Shown here: in pieces, positions 8,573 to 16,731 of the stretch | Numbering within the stretch: position 1 is the first letter of the stretch | How the letters are laid out: every line of letters begins with the position of its first letter | Source: DATBRV01 sp036560145 | GTDB taxonomy: Bacteria > Myxococcota_A > UBA9160 > SMWR01 | Assembly: GCA_036560145.1 (NCBI GenBank) | Contig: DATBRV010000105.1 | Location: 1 to 64,000 of the forward strand | Length of the DNA: 64,000 bases | Direction: 5' to 3' | Notes under the pieces: generated by a model | What the model saw: the letters and a program-made list of their open reading frames with translations, nothing else | The model's database searches: none | Told to the model about the DNA's origin: nothing | Made by a program: the position numbers and the translations under genes

Positions 8573-9856
8573 TCAGCTTCGGTAGGCCTCGATCAGCACG
8601 TCGGCGACCTCCGGGCGCATGATGCGCGGGTCGGGGCGCTCGCCGCCCTGGAGCTGCTCGCGAACCCGGGTTCCGCTCACCACCACCGGCTTCTCGTTCG
8701 GGTGATCCTCGGTCAGGCCCACGCGCCCGATCGATTCGTAGAAGGCGGCGAAGCCGATCTTGCAGGGCCGCAGATGCAGCTCGCCCTTCAGCTCGTCGAA
8801 GATCTCCTGGGCGTCGAAGTCGCCCCAGATCGGCTTGCCGTCATCGAAGGGCGCATCCGCGTGCTTGCGCCCGATCACGAGGTCGCTGAAGCCGTAGTTC
8901 TGGCGGTAGATCGCGTGCATCACCGCTTCGGAGGGCCCGCCGTAGAACATCCGGATGTCGAGTCCGATCAGCTCGAAGACCTCCGTCAGGTCGTAGCCGC
9001 GCGCCTGCCAGAGCGCTTCGTCCTTGTCGCCCTCCCCGAGCAGGCCGCGGTCGTGGAGCACCCGGTAGCAGCGCATCCGCATCAGCGCGGGGACGTCGTC
9101 GCCCTTCACCTCCCCCACCAGCGGGTTGAGCACGACGCCCGTGAACCAGCCCTCGCGCGTCAGGCGCTCGGCCCCCGCCACCAGCGCGTACTCGTGCGCA
9201 CGATGCAGCGGATTGCGCGTCTGGAAGGCGAGCGCCCGCTCCCATTTCCGTTCGCGGATCCGCGCGCGCACCAGCCGCGGCGTGAGCATGAACTCGCCGT
9301 ACTCCGCGTTCACGGCCTGCGGCAGCGCCCGCAGCCGGCCGCCCACCAGCCGGCGCCGCGGATCGCCCGAGATCAGCCGGCCGCCCGGGTGATCGAGGCG
9401 CTCGCTTCGGTAGACGCGCAGCGCGTACTTCGGCTTGTCCCAGTCGAAGACCTCGATCCCGTCGAGGATCCCGATCACCGCCCCGTCCTCGTCCTGGAGC
9501 GCCGCCGAGCCGCCGCGCGCGAACTTCGCCGCCTCCGAATCGGTGGCGGGCAGCGAGAGCGGGATCGTCCAGGCGAACGGGCGCCCCGACACCAGGATGC
9601 GCTGCTCGTCGAGCACCCGGTGCCAGGTCTCGCCGTCCATCGGACCCTCGAGCGGCGAGAGCGCGCCGTCGGCGAGCCGGTGCACCGTCGAGAGGTCGGC
9701 GCGCGTCACGCGCAGAGCCGGCAGCTTCTCGGCTTCCTTGCGCAGGCGCGAGCGCTGCGCGAGCGGGACCACCCGGTCGACGGGCTCCGGCAGTCCGCCG
9801 TGCACCGGCACCAGCTCGCCTCGCAACCCGCTCGGCTTCCATTCAGAGTCGTTCAT
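8573..9856 (-). CDS. sat: Sulfate adenylyltransferase (ATP sulfurylase)
   Basis: Makes adenosine 5'-phosphosulfate from ATP and sulfate. The 427-aa product has the FQTRNPLHRAHEY motif (HxxH nucleotidyltransferase), VLNPLVGEVKGDDVP, and GRKHADAPF near 320. It matches the monomeric or dimeric Sat family rather than CysN/CysD, and it lacks an APS kinase tail. I start at ATG 9856, since the upstream in-frame extension reads as intergenic sequence. The gene follows the beta-propeller lipoprotein by 25 bp on the same strand. It ends 22 bp from the convergent GAF gene. With no APS or PAPS reductase in view, assimilatory use is likely but not shown. Confidence 0.93.
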   Translation of the reverse strand: MNDSEWKPSGLRGELVPVHGGLPEPVDRVVPLAQRSRLRKEAEKLPALRVTRADLSTVHRLADGALSPLEGPMDGETWHRVLDEQRILVSGRPFAWTIPLSLPATDSEAAKFARGGSAALQDEDGAVIGILDGIEVFDWDKPKYALRVYRSERLDHPGGRLISGDPRRRLVGGRLRALPQAVNAEYGEFMLTPRLVRARIRERKWERALAFQTRNPLHRAHEYALVAGAERLTREGWFTGVVLNPLVGEVKGDDVPALMRMRCYRVLHDRGLLGEGDKDEALWQARGYDLTEVFELIGLDIRMFYGGPSEAVMHAIYRQNYGFSDLVIGRKHADAPFDDGKPIWGDFDAQEIFDELKGELHLRPCKIGFAAFYESIGRVGLTEDHPNEKPVVVSGTRVREQLQGGERPDPRIMRPEVADVLIEAYRS

Positions 9857-9881
9857 TCCGATTCCCCTCTCGTTGGCGGTC

Positions 9882-10934
9882 TCACCAGACCGGATGCGTC
9901 GCGCTGCTGTCGTTGTAGAGGATCCTGTCGCCGCTGCCGTCAAATCGTTTTACGTAGAGGATCTCGACGCGCCCCTCGACCACGTTGTAGGCGACCAGGC
10001 GCCCGTCGGGGGAGCAGGTCGGGGCCGTCTCGTCGAGCACGCCGCGCCCGACCGGCGAGCGGCCCGTGCCATCCGCCCGCATGCGCCAGATCTTGCTCCC
10101 GCGCTGGATGGGAGCGGTATAGACGAGCCACTCGCTGCTCCCGCAGAACTGCGGCTCGCTCCCCGGACCGAGCCGCCGCGGCGCCTGGTCCCCGCGCAGA
10201 TCGCGCGCCATCACCCACTGCACCCCCTGGCTCGGCTCGGTGACGTAGACGACGACGCTCCCGTCGGAAGCGCAGGTGGGCGAGTGGTCGCGCGGGCCGG
10301 AGGTGAGCGGGCGCGGACGCGTGCTGCCCGGCTCGAGGATCTCGATCCGCGAGAGAGGCTCGTCGTCGATCACGTCGGCGGTCATCATCACGTAGCTGCC
10401 GCCCGGCCCGTGGCAGCCGGCCGGATGCGCTTCGGGCCCGTGCGTGATCGGGCGCATCTCGCCCTTGCCCACGTCGAACTCGAAGAGCTGCGCGAACTCG
10501 TCGACCAGGGCGGTGAAGAGCAGCTTGGAGCGATCGGCGGACCAGGCCTGCGGGACGGCGTCCCCCCAGGCGGCCGCGAGCGTCTCGATCTTCCGCGTGC
10601 GCGGATCCAGCAGCGCGAGACGCCCGGGAAACTTGCGCTCGATCGCCTGCATCGCCTCCGGCGAGACCACCGACTTCAGATATCGCTGGACGTCCTTGAC
10701 CCGCGCGACGGTCTGCCCGGCCTGCCCGGCCTGCCCGGGCGACTCGACCGGGCGCCCCCGCTGCGCGGCCTGGTCCTTCTCCTGGTCGGCCAGCGCCTCG
10801 GCGCGCTGTCGCGAATCCTCGGGCGTCCGGTTCACGATCGCGATCGGCGCCTGCGGAATCTCCGCGTCCGGGAGGCCCGAAATGCTGCACGCCGCCGCCG
10901 CGAGCGCGGCGAGGCCGGTCGCAAGCCGTCGCAT
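9882..10934 (-). CDS. Lipoprotein with WD40/TolB-like beta-propeller repeats
   Basis: A 350-aa protein that begins with a short signal peptide and a lipobox-like LAAAACSIS, so it is probably lipid-anchored on the envelope. After a Gln-rich linker there are several propeller blades of the TolB/PD40 kind: AWSADRSKLLFTAL, DHSPTCASDGSVVVYV, KIWRMRADGTGRSPVG, TAPTCSPDGRLVAYNV. Such proteins bind partners or ligands in the periplasm; no enzymatic motif is seen. The ATG overlaps the stop of the JAMM peptidase gene by one base (TGATG). A 9-bp unit repeated three times at 10714-10740 encodes a GQAGQAGQ run in the linker. Confidence 0.75.
   Translation of the reverse strand: MRRLATGLAALAAAACSISGLPDAEIPQAPIAIVNRTPEDSRQRAEALADQEKDQAAQRGRPVESPGQAGQAGQTVARVKDVQRYLKSVVSPEAMQAIERKFPGRLALLDPRTRKIETLAAAWGDAVPQAWSADRSKLLFTALVDEFAQLFEFDVGKGEMRPITHGPEAHPAGCHGPGGSYVMMTADVIDDEPLSRIEILEPGSTRPRPLTSGPRDHSPTCASDGSVVVYVTEPSQGVQWVMARDLRGDQAPRRLGPGSEPQFCGSSEWLVYTAPIQRGSKIWRMRADGTGRSPVGRGVLDETAPTCSPDGRLVAYNVVEGRVEILYVKRFDGSGDRILYNDSSATHPVW
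10714..10740 (-). repeat. Three tandem 9-bp units inside the propeller lipoprotein gene
   Basis: The plus strand shows TGCCCGGCC, TGCCCGGCC and TGCCCGGGC in a row. On the coding strand they give a Gly-Gln-Ala repeat in the linker between the lipid anchor and the propeller. Length change here would stay in frame. Confidence 0.7.
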
Positions 10935-11425
10935 CACGGCGCCACCGACACGACGCCGCGTCCCGTGAACGGCTTCCCCGCCCCTTCCCGCTGATAGAGG
11001 GCGAGGCTCACCACGTGGCGTTCCTGGACGGCGATCACGATCTGATCCGCGGTCGGAAACGGGAAGAGCGCATGCTCGGCGTACTCGAGATCGAGCTCCG
11101 AGAGATAGGCGCCGACGTCGACGTGCGAGTGGTAGACCGCCGTCACCTGCTCGCCCTCCGCCTCGGCGAGCGCCTGCGCATGCAGGTAGTCGCCTTCGTT
11201 CATCCAGAAGGCCGCGCGCCCGTCCCGGGGGTGGATCAGCGGATCCGCCAGATGCCGGCGCGTCATCTCGTTGCGGCAGCGGACCAGGCGGCCGTAGCGC
11301 GCCTCCGCCCGCCCGAGGATCAGACCGCAGCACTCCTCGGGCAGCGTCTCGAGCGCGTGCGCGCAGAGCTCGTTGAGGATCCGCCCCGGGAGCGTGATCG
11401 GAGGCAGGGATGCGTCGACGTCCAC
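10934..11425 (-). CDS. JAMM/Mov34-type metalloprotease (JAB domain)
   Basis: A 163-aa protein with a complete JAMM zinc site: Glu in ECCGLILG, the HSH pair in VYHSHVDVGAYL, and the following SELD with Asp ten residues after the second His. Bacterial JAB peptidases often cleave ubiquitin-like sulfur carriers (for example Mec, which frees cysteine from CysO). Here it heads an operon that ends in ATP sulfurylase, which fits sulfur metabolism, although no ThiS/MoaD-like gene is in the window. The start is uncertain: I use GTG at 11425 (VDVDASLPPITLP). A TTG four codons upstream is an alternative. No strong ribosome binding site is seen for either. Confidence 0.8.
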   Translation of the reverse strand: MDVDASLPPITLPGRILNELCAHALETLPEECCGLILGRAEARYGRLVRCRNEMTRRHLADPLIHPRDGRAAFWMNEGDYLHAQALAEAEGEQVTAVYHSHVDVGAYLSELDLEYAEHALFPFPTADQIVIAVQERHVVSLALYQREGAGKPFTGRGVVSVAP

Positions 11426-11551
11426 GCGCCGGGCCAACGTCTCGCTCCCGATCTCCTCCCTCGGCTTCGAGGGGCCTGCCTGCGGAGCCGGCAGTCTACG
11501 CGACACGCCGGCCTCCCGCGAGAGTGGGGTGGCGCCGGGCTGGAGCGGGAT

Positions 11552-13411
11552 ATGCTCCCGTCCCGTTTTATGCGGCTCGACGCCCTGCTCGATCTCGACC
11601 GCGCGCTGTTCCTGCTCGTCAACCGCGTGCAGGGCGTCCTCTGGGATTTCGGCTTCGGCTACCTCACCTGGCTCGGGCAGGGCATCGGCGTGCTGCTCCT
11701 GCTCTGGATCGGCCTGCGCAGCTTCGACCGCCGCCGCTTCCCGAAGAACCTCCTGCTGATGGCGACCGCGATCGGAATCGCCTCCTGCGCCAACTCCGGC
11801 CTCAAGGATTGGGTGGACCGCCCGCGCCCGTTGCGCGATCCGGAGTTCGCCGTGGCGCGCCGCGCCGCGAGCGTGCGCGAGCTGCCCGGGGGCCTGCGGG
11901 TGGTGGAGTACGCGATCGGGAGCCCGCGCTGGGCCGCGCTGGCGCCCGCCATCAAGCGGATCGGCCCGCGGCTCGCGAGCGAATCCTTCCCGTCGGGACA
12001 CGCAGCAGCGTCGTTCGCAGCCGCCACCGCGCTGATCTACGGCTTCCGCTCGCGCCGCCGGCATCTCTTCCTCGTCCCGGCCGCGCTGATCGGCGTCTCG
12101 CGCATCGCCTGCGGCGCACACTATCCGCTCGACGTGGCGGTCGGCGCCGCGCTCGGCGCCGCCGTCGCCTTCGGATTCCTGCGCGCCTTCGAGCCGTTCC
12201 ACGGGCTCGCGAGCCATCCCGACCCGGCGCCGCGCCCGCCGCTGCCCGCCGGGCGAGGTCCCCGCGTGATGATGGTCGTCGGAGAGGCCAGCGCGGACGT
12301 GTATGGCGCGCGCATCCTCGAGCAACTGCGCGCGCTCGACCCGCGCACGCAGGCCTACGGCATCGGTGGCGAGCGCCTCCGGCGCGCGGGCCTGCGCAGC
12401 CACGGCGAAGCCCATGCGCTCGCGATCGTCGGCTTCACGGCGGTGCTCGGTCGGCTGCTGCCGGTGATCCGCCTCTATCGGCGCCTCTTGCGCCTGTTGC
12501 GGGAGGAGCCTCCCGACGTACTCGTCTGCATCGATCTGCCGGATTTCAATCTGATGCTCGCCGCGCAGGCGCGCGCGCGCGGGATCCCGGTGCTGTTCGA
12601 CATCAGCCCGCAGTTCTGGGCCTGGCGCCCCGGGCGCATCGAAAAGATTGCGGACCGGATCAGCAAGATGATCGTGGCCTTCCCCTTCGAGGTTCCCTTC
12701 TACCAGCGCGCCGGGGTGCCGGTCGCGTTCCACGGACATCCGCTGCTCGAGGGGCTCGCGCGGCGCTTCCCCGTCCGAGACGCGGCGCTGCGACACTTCG
12801 GCCTGGATCCGAAGCGCCGCACGCTGGTGCTCGCGCCGGGCTCCCGGCCGAACGAGACCGCGCACCTGGTCTCCGCGCTCTTCGGGGCCGCGGCGCGGCT
12901 CGCGCAGGCGCACCCGGGTTGGCAGCTCGCGGTGCCGCTCGCGCCGCAGGTGGCCGAGGAGCCGATCCGGCGCGCCGCCCGCCGGGCCGGGATCGAGATC
13001 GTCTGCACCCGCGGCGACGTCTTCGATCTCTTCGCCGCCGCCGACTTCGGAATCCTGTGCTCGGGCACGGCGACCCTCGAGGCGGCGCTCGCGGGGCTGC
13101 CGATGGTGATCGTCTACCGCGGCAACTGGCTCAACCTGTTCCTGGCGCGGCGGCTGATCCGGATCGATCGCATCGGCCTTCCGAACATCGTGCTCGGCGG
13201 CGAGCGCTGCGCCTTTCCGGAGCTGATCCAGGCGGACGCCGCGCCGGAGCCGCTGGCGGCGCGGGTGGACGGGATCCTGCGCAGCGAAGTGGCGCTCGCC
13301 GAGCAGCGCGCCGCCTGTGCGCGGGTCGCGTCCCGGCTCGCCGCGGGGCCCACCAGCCGCGCCATCGCGGAGGAGGTGCTCCAGCTCGCGGGGAGCACCG
13401 CCACCCGATGA
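11552..13411 (+). CDS. PAP2 phosphatase - lipid A disaccharide synthase (LpxB) fusion protein
   Basis: A single 619-aa frame. Residues 1-230 form a multi-helix membrane PAP2 phosphatase with its three motifs: KDWVDRPRP (about 85-93), PSGH (about 147-150) and SRIACGAHYPLD (about 182-193). Residues 239-619 are LpxB-like: GEASADVYGA, VCIDLPDFNL, DISPQFWAWR, GHPLLEGL, LAPGSRPNE and CSGTATLEAAL. LpxB joins UDP-diacylglucosamine and lipid X to form the lipid A disaccharide 1-phosphate. PAP2 enzymes such as LpxE remove lipid A phosphates. One polypeptide with both suggests coupled synthesis and dephosphorylation, although the two active sites may lie on opposite membrane faces. The ATG at 11552 has GGAG upstream; ATG 11570 is an alternative. 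The stop overlaps the next gene by 4 bp. Confidence 0.88.
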   Translation: MLPSRFMRLDALLDLDRALFLLVNRVQGVLWDFGFGYLTWLGQGIGVLLLLWIGLRSFDRRRFPKNLLLMATAIGIASCANSGLKDWVDRPRPLRDPEFAVARRAASVRELPGGLRVVEYAIGSPRWAALAPAIKRIGPRLASESFPSGHAAASFAAATALIYGFRSRRRHLFLVPAALIGVSRIACGAHYPLDVAVGAALGAAVAFGFLRAFEPFHGLASHPDPAPRPPLPAGRGPRVMMVVGEASADVYGARILEQLRALDPRTQAYGIGGERLRRAGLRSHGEAHALAIVGFTAVLGRLLPVIRLYRRLLRLLREEPPDVLVCIDLPDFNLMLAAQARARGIPVLFDISPQFWAWRPGRIEKIADRISKMIVAFPFEVPFYQRAGVPVAFHGHPLLEGLARRFPVRDAALRHFGLDPKRRTLVLAPGSRPNETAHLVSALFGAAARLAQAHPGWQLAVPLAPQVAEEPIRRAARRAGIEIVCTRGDVFDLFAAADFGILCSGTATLEAALAGLPMVIVYRGNWLNLFLARRLIRIDRIGLPNIVLGGERCAFPELIQADAAPEPLAARVDGILRSEVALAEQRAACARVASRLAAGPTSRAIAEEVLQLAGSTATR

Positions 13412-15069
13412 AGCGGGAGGCGGCGCTGCTGGCGGCCTTCGCAGCGTTCCTGTTCGTGCGCCTCGGGGCGGTCGGTCTGATCGACTACGACGAGGCGGCC
13501 TACGCGCAGGCGGCGCACGAGATGCTCGAGCGCGGCGATTGGCTGGCTCCCACCCTGAACGGTGAGCCCTTCTTCGAGAAGCCCCCGCTCTTGTATTGGG
13601 GACAGATCCTCGGCTACCGCGCGCTCGGCGTGGGAGAGGCGGGCGCGCGCGTGGGCAGCGCGCTGGCGGCGCTCGCCGCGCTGGCGGCGCTCTACGTCTT
13701 CTCGAAGCGCCCCCTCGGCGCGCGCGTGGCGGGGCTCGGCGCGCTGGCGCTCGGATCCTCGCTCGCGTTCGCCTCGCTGGCGCGCGTCGCCCTCACCGAT
13801 CTCTGGTTGCTGCTCTGCATCGTGCTCGCGCTCGGCTGCTTCCATCGCGCGCTGGAAGCCTCCGCGCGCGCGGGCGGGAGCCGCTGGTTCGTGGCCTTCT
13901 GCGCCTGCTGCGGGCTCGCGATGCTCGCCAAGGGCGCCGTGGGCGCCCTGCTCCCGCTGGCGGCCGCGGCGGCGCAGCTCGCCCTGCTGCGCCGGCTCTC
14001 GCTGCTGCTGCGCCCGGGCTGGTGGCTCGCGGGCGGCGCGGCCCTGCTCGCGATCGGCCTCTCCTGGTACCTGCTGCTCGGCCTCACACAACCGGACGGA
14101 TTCGCCTTCATGAGCGAGCTCTTCCTCGAGCACCATCTGGATCGCTTCACGAGCCCGAAGGAGGGCCACCGCGGGTCGATCTTCTACTACCTGCCCGTGC
14201 TCGTGCTCGCCTTCGCGCCCTGGAGCGCGCTGCTGCCCGTCGCGCTCGCCCGCCGCTTCGGCGCGGCCAGCGAGCGCGAGCGCTGGCTTCGCCTGCTCGG
14301 CCTGCTCGCCGCCGTCACCCTCGTGTTCTTCTCCGCCGCCGCGACCAAGCTCCCGCACTATTTGCTGCCGGCGCTCCCCGGCCTGGCCCTGCTGGTCGCC
14401 GACCGGCTCGCAGGGAAGGGCCCGCCGATCGACCGCCGCGCCCTCGCCTGGAGCGTGGCGGGGACGGTGTTGCTGCTGTTGGCGCTCGCGGGCGGCCTCG
14501 CGGCGGCGGAGGCGATCGCCGCGCGGCTTCCCGACTGGCTCGGCGAGCAGGCGCGCAAGGCGCCCGGCCTCGCCTTCCCGCTCGACCTGGGCCCCGCGCC
14601 TGCCGCCGCGGCGCTCGCCGCGCTCGCGACCGCGGCCGTCGTGATCGCGTGTCGGCGCAGCCCGAGCCGGCTCGGCTTCCGGCTCGGCGCGGGGTCGCTC
14701 CTGGTCTGGGCCCTGATCGCGTGGGGGGCGACACCGCGTTGGGATTCCCACTTCCAACGGCCGCTCCGCACGCTCGCCCTCGCCGCCGCGGCGCAGCCGG
14801 ACGCGGGCCAGCGCTTGCTGCTGGTCGGACTTCGCCGCAAGCCGAGCGTCGTCTTCTACGGCGGCCGGCGCACCGACACCACCAGCGGCCGGCGCCCGGA
14901 GCGCGTCGCCGCCCGGCTCGCCGGCCCGCGCACCCGGCTCGCGATCGCGAGCCAGCCCGACTTCGAGAAGCTGGCCCGTTCGCTGCCGCTGGAGACGATC
15001 GCGCGCGACACGGGCTACGTGCTCTTCCGCGCCGCCGCGCCTCGCGACGGCGGAGCCGCGCTACCCTGA
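13408..15069 (+). CDS. ArnT-like glycosyltransferase family 39 membrane protein
   Basis: A 553-aa polytopic protein with about 11-13 predicted membrane helices. The first periplasmic loop has the GT39/GT83 signature DYDEAAYAQAAHEML (Asp-Glu near residue 25) and FFEKPPLLYWG. A second loop has FLEHHLDRFTSP. Family members move sugars from undecaprenyl-phosphate carriers to lipid A (ArnT) or proteins, working on the periplasmic face of the inner membrane. The 4-bp overlap with the PAP2-LpxB gene supports a lipid A substrate. The C-terminal soluble part (about 440-553) is variable, as is usual. The sugar cannot be told from the sequence. Confidence 0.85.
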   Translation: MKREAALLAAFAAFLFVRLGAVGLIDYDEAAYAQAAHEMLERGDWLAPTLNGEPFFEKPPLLYWGQILGYRALGVGEAGARVGSALAALAALAALYVFSKRPLGARVAGLGALALGSSLAFASLARVALTDLWLLLCIVLALGCFHRALEASARAGGSRWFVAFCACCGLAMLAKGAVGALLPLAAAAAQLALLRRLSLLLRPGWWLAGGAALLAIGLSWYLLLGLTQPDGFAFMSELFLEHHLDRFTSPKEGHRGSIFYYLPVLVLAFAPWSALLPVALARRFGAASERERWLRLLGLLAAVTLVFFSAAATKLPHYLLPALPGLALLVADRLAGKGPPIDRRALAWSVAGTVLLLLALAGGLAAAEAIAARLPDWLGEQARKAPGLAFPLDLGPAPAAAALAALATAAVVIACRRSPSRLGFRLGAGSLLVWALIAWGATPRWDSHFQRPLRTLALAAAAQPDAGQRLLLVGLRRKPSVVFYGGRRTDTTSGRRPERVAARLAGPRTRLAIASQPDFEKLARSLPLETIARDTGYVLFRAAAPRDGGAALP

Positions 15070-15086
15070 TCCGGAGCTTCGACGCC

Positions 15087-15470
15087 GTGAGCCAAGCACC
15101 CGTCCCCGCCTCGCAGATCGACGTCGCCTTGCAGCGCGTGCGGCGCGCCGTCCTCCTCACGTTCGCGGTCTGCGCAGCCGTGATCGCGGTCGCCGCCCCG
15201 AGCGGACCGGGGACCCCGCCGGCGAGCGGATTCCCGATCGCCGCCATCGGGCTGGGGCTGGCCTCGGTTCTCTCGCGACAGCTCTCCGTCGCCGCGCCGG
15301 CGCGGGTCCGGGTCTACCTCTCGCTCGCGAGCCTGCTGCTGGCCGGGGGCATCGGGCTGGTCGGAGTCGCGCTGGCCTTGCAGGGAGGCCCGCGCGCCAC
15401 GGGGCTCGCCTACGCCCTTGGCGGGGCGATCCTCTGCCTGCGCCCCCCCGCCCGGCTCGCGCCAAAATGA
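15087..15470 (+). CDS. Small four-helix membrane protein of unknown function
   Basis: A 127-aa protein starting at GTG 15087, 17 bp after the glycosyltransferase stop. It has four hydrophobic stretches (around 21-43, 48-62, 75-95 and 103-117) joined by short loops, with an amphipathic N-terminus. I do not recognise the family. The size recalls small flippase subunits such as ArnE/ArnF, but I see no clear SMR-type motif, so that is only a guess from context. The stop overlaps the ATG of the aminotransferase by 4 bp (ATGA), so it is a genuine member of this operon. Confidence 0.65.
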   Translation: MSQAPVPASQIDVALQRVRRAVLLTFAVCAAVIAVAAPSGPGTPPASGFPIAAIGLGLASVLSRQLSVAAPARVRVYLSLASLLLAGGIGLVGVALALQGGPRATGLAYALGGAILCLRPPARLAPK

Positions 15471-16594
15471 TGAACTGGGAGCGCATCCGCAGCTTCTTCC
15501 CCGTGACGCGGACGCTCGCCTATCTGAACCACGCGGGCGTCGCGCCGATCTCGACGCGCGTCGCGGAGGCGCTCGCCCGCTACAGCGCCGAGGCCAGCGA
15601 ACGCGGCGCCTTCGATTACGCGCGCAGCATCGACGACGAGGTCGAGCGCGTGCGCGGGCGCGCCGCCAGGTTGCTGGGAGCCGGCGCGGACGAGATCGCC
15701 TTCGCGAAGAACACCAGCGAGGGCCTCGGGCTGGTCGCCGCCGGGCTCGACTGGCAGCGCGGCGACCGCGTCGTCACCTGCGACCTCGAGTATCCGTCGA
15801 ACGTGTATCCATGGTGGAGCCTGCGCCCGCGCGGCGTCGAGACCGTGATGCTGCGCAGCCGCGACGGCGCGCTCCCGTTGGAAAGCGTCGAAGAGGCGCT
15901 CCGGCATCCGCGCACGCGCCTGCTCTCGCTCTCCTCGGTCGAATTCGGGAGTGGCGCGCGCAACGATCTGCCGGCGCTCGGGCGCCTCTGCCGCGAGCGC
16001 GGCGTGCTCTTCTGCGTGGACGCCATCCAGAGCCTCGGCTGCTTCCCGCTCGACGTCGCCGAGTGCCACGTCGACTTCCTGGCGGCGGACGGCCACAAGT
16101 GGTTGCTCTCGGTGGAGGGCTGCGGCTTGTTCTACTGCCGGCGCGCCCTGATCGAGGGGCTCACGCCGCGCGTGGTCGGCTGGCGCAGCGTCGCCAACAA
16201 CCTCGACTTCGACCGCTATCACCTGGAGCTCCAGGCGGGCGCGGGCCGCTACGAGGAGGGCACGCCGAACACGCCGGGCATCTTCGCGCTGGGCGCGGCC
16301 ATCGACCTGCTGCTCGAGCTCGGCCTGCCGGCGATCGGGCAGCGCGTGCTCGAGCTCAGCAACGAGCTCTGCCAGGGTCTCGCGGCGCGGGGAGCCGAGA
16401 TCGCGAGCCCGCGCGCTCCGGGCCAGGCCTCCGGCATCGTCGCCTTCCGGATTCCGGACGAGGCGCCCGGGCGCACGGCCGCGCGACTGCGCGCGGCGGG
16501 CGTCTTCGTGGTCGAGCGGCGCGGCTGCGTGCGCGCCTCGCCCCACTTCTACAACTCGCACGAGGATCTCGAGCGGCTGTTCCGCGCTCTCTAG
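15467..16594 (+). CDS. Aminotransferase class V-fold PLP enzyme
   Basis: A 375-aa enzyme of the class V fold (NifS, SelA-like and kynureninase relatives). It has YLNHAGVAPIS at the start, FAKNTSEGL in the cofactor-phosphate loop, VDAIQSLG with the pyridine-nitrogen Asp, and the Schiff-base Lys in AADGHKWLLSVEG. The ending FYNSHEDLERLF is typical. There is no active-site Cys loop of the cysteine desulfurase kind in the usual place, so an aminotransferase, lyase or epimerase role is more likely than sulfur transfer. The substrate is unknown. It is the last gene of the PAP2-LpxB operon. Its stop lies 5 bp before the first tandem repeat array. Confidence 0.82.
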   Translation: MMNWERIRSFFPVTRTLAYLNHAGVAPISTRVAEALARYSAEASERGAFDYARSIDDEVERVRGRAARLLGAGADEIAFAKNTSEGLGLVAAGLDWQRGDRVVTCDLEYPSNVYPWWSLRPRGVETVMLRSRDGALPLESVEEALRHPRTRLLSLSSVEFGSGARNDLPALGRLCRERGVLFCVDAIQSLGCFPLDVAECHVDFLAADGHKWLLSVEGCGLFYCRRALIEGLTPRVVGWRSVANNLDFDRYHLELQAGAGRYEEGTPNTPGIFALGAAIDLLLELGLPAIGQRVLELSNELCQGLAARGAEIASPRAPGQASGIVAFRIPDEAPGRTAARLRAAGVFVVERRGCVRASPHFYNSHEDLERLFRAL

Positions 16595-16598
16595 CGCA

Positions 16599-16731
16599 AT
16601 GAACTCCGCTCGCCTACGGCTCGCTGCGCGCTTCGCTTGCTCGATGAACTCCGCTCGCCTACGGCTCGCTGCGCGCTTCGCTGGCTCGATGAACTCCGCT
16701 CGCCTACGGCTCGCTGCGCGCTTCGCTGGCC
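16599..16731. repeat. Three tandem 45-bp units in the convergent junction between aminotransferase and RNase R genes
   Basis: Units start at 16599, 16644 and 16689 and differ at one or two bases. On the minus strand the core reads AGCGAGCCGTAGGCGAGCG followed by GAGTTCAT. The same core recurs in the junctions at 23.3 kb and 34.4 kb on the plus strand. The third unit holds the TAG stop of the RNase R gene at 16704-16706. The plus strand would encode a 15-residue repeat peptide because the unit is a multiple of three, but I do not take that as a gene. Confidence 0.92.

Noticed and set aside
13114..14757. Long minus-strand open frame opposite lpxB and the glycosyltransferase
   Set aside because: Arg/Glu/Gln-rich shadow frame, no recognisable domain, fully overlapped by two well supported genes.
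15087..15470. Small membrane protein as an ArnE/ArnF or SMR transporter
   Set aside because: Four helices and size agree, but no SMR signature is visible. Kept as unknown function.
15467..16594. Class V enzyme as a cysteine desulfurase
   Set aside because: No clear catalytic Cys loop at the usual place near the C-terminus and no Isc/Suf neighbours.
16599..16731. CRISPR-like array
   Set aside because: The units are directly adjacent with no variable spacers, there are only three, and no cas genes are near.
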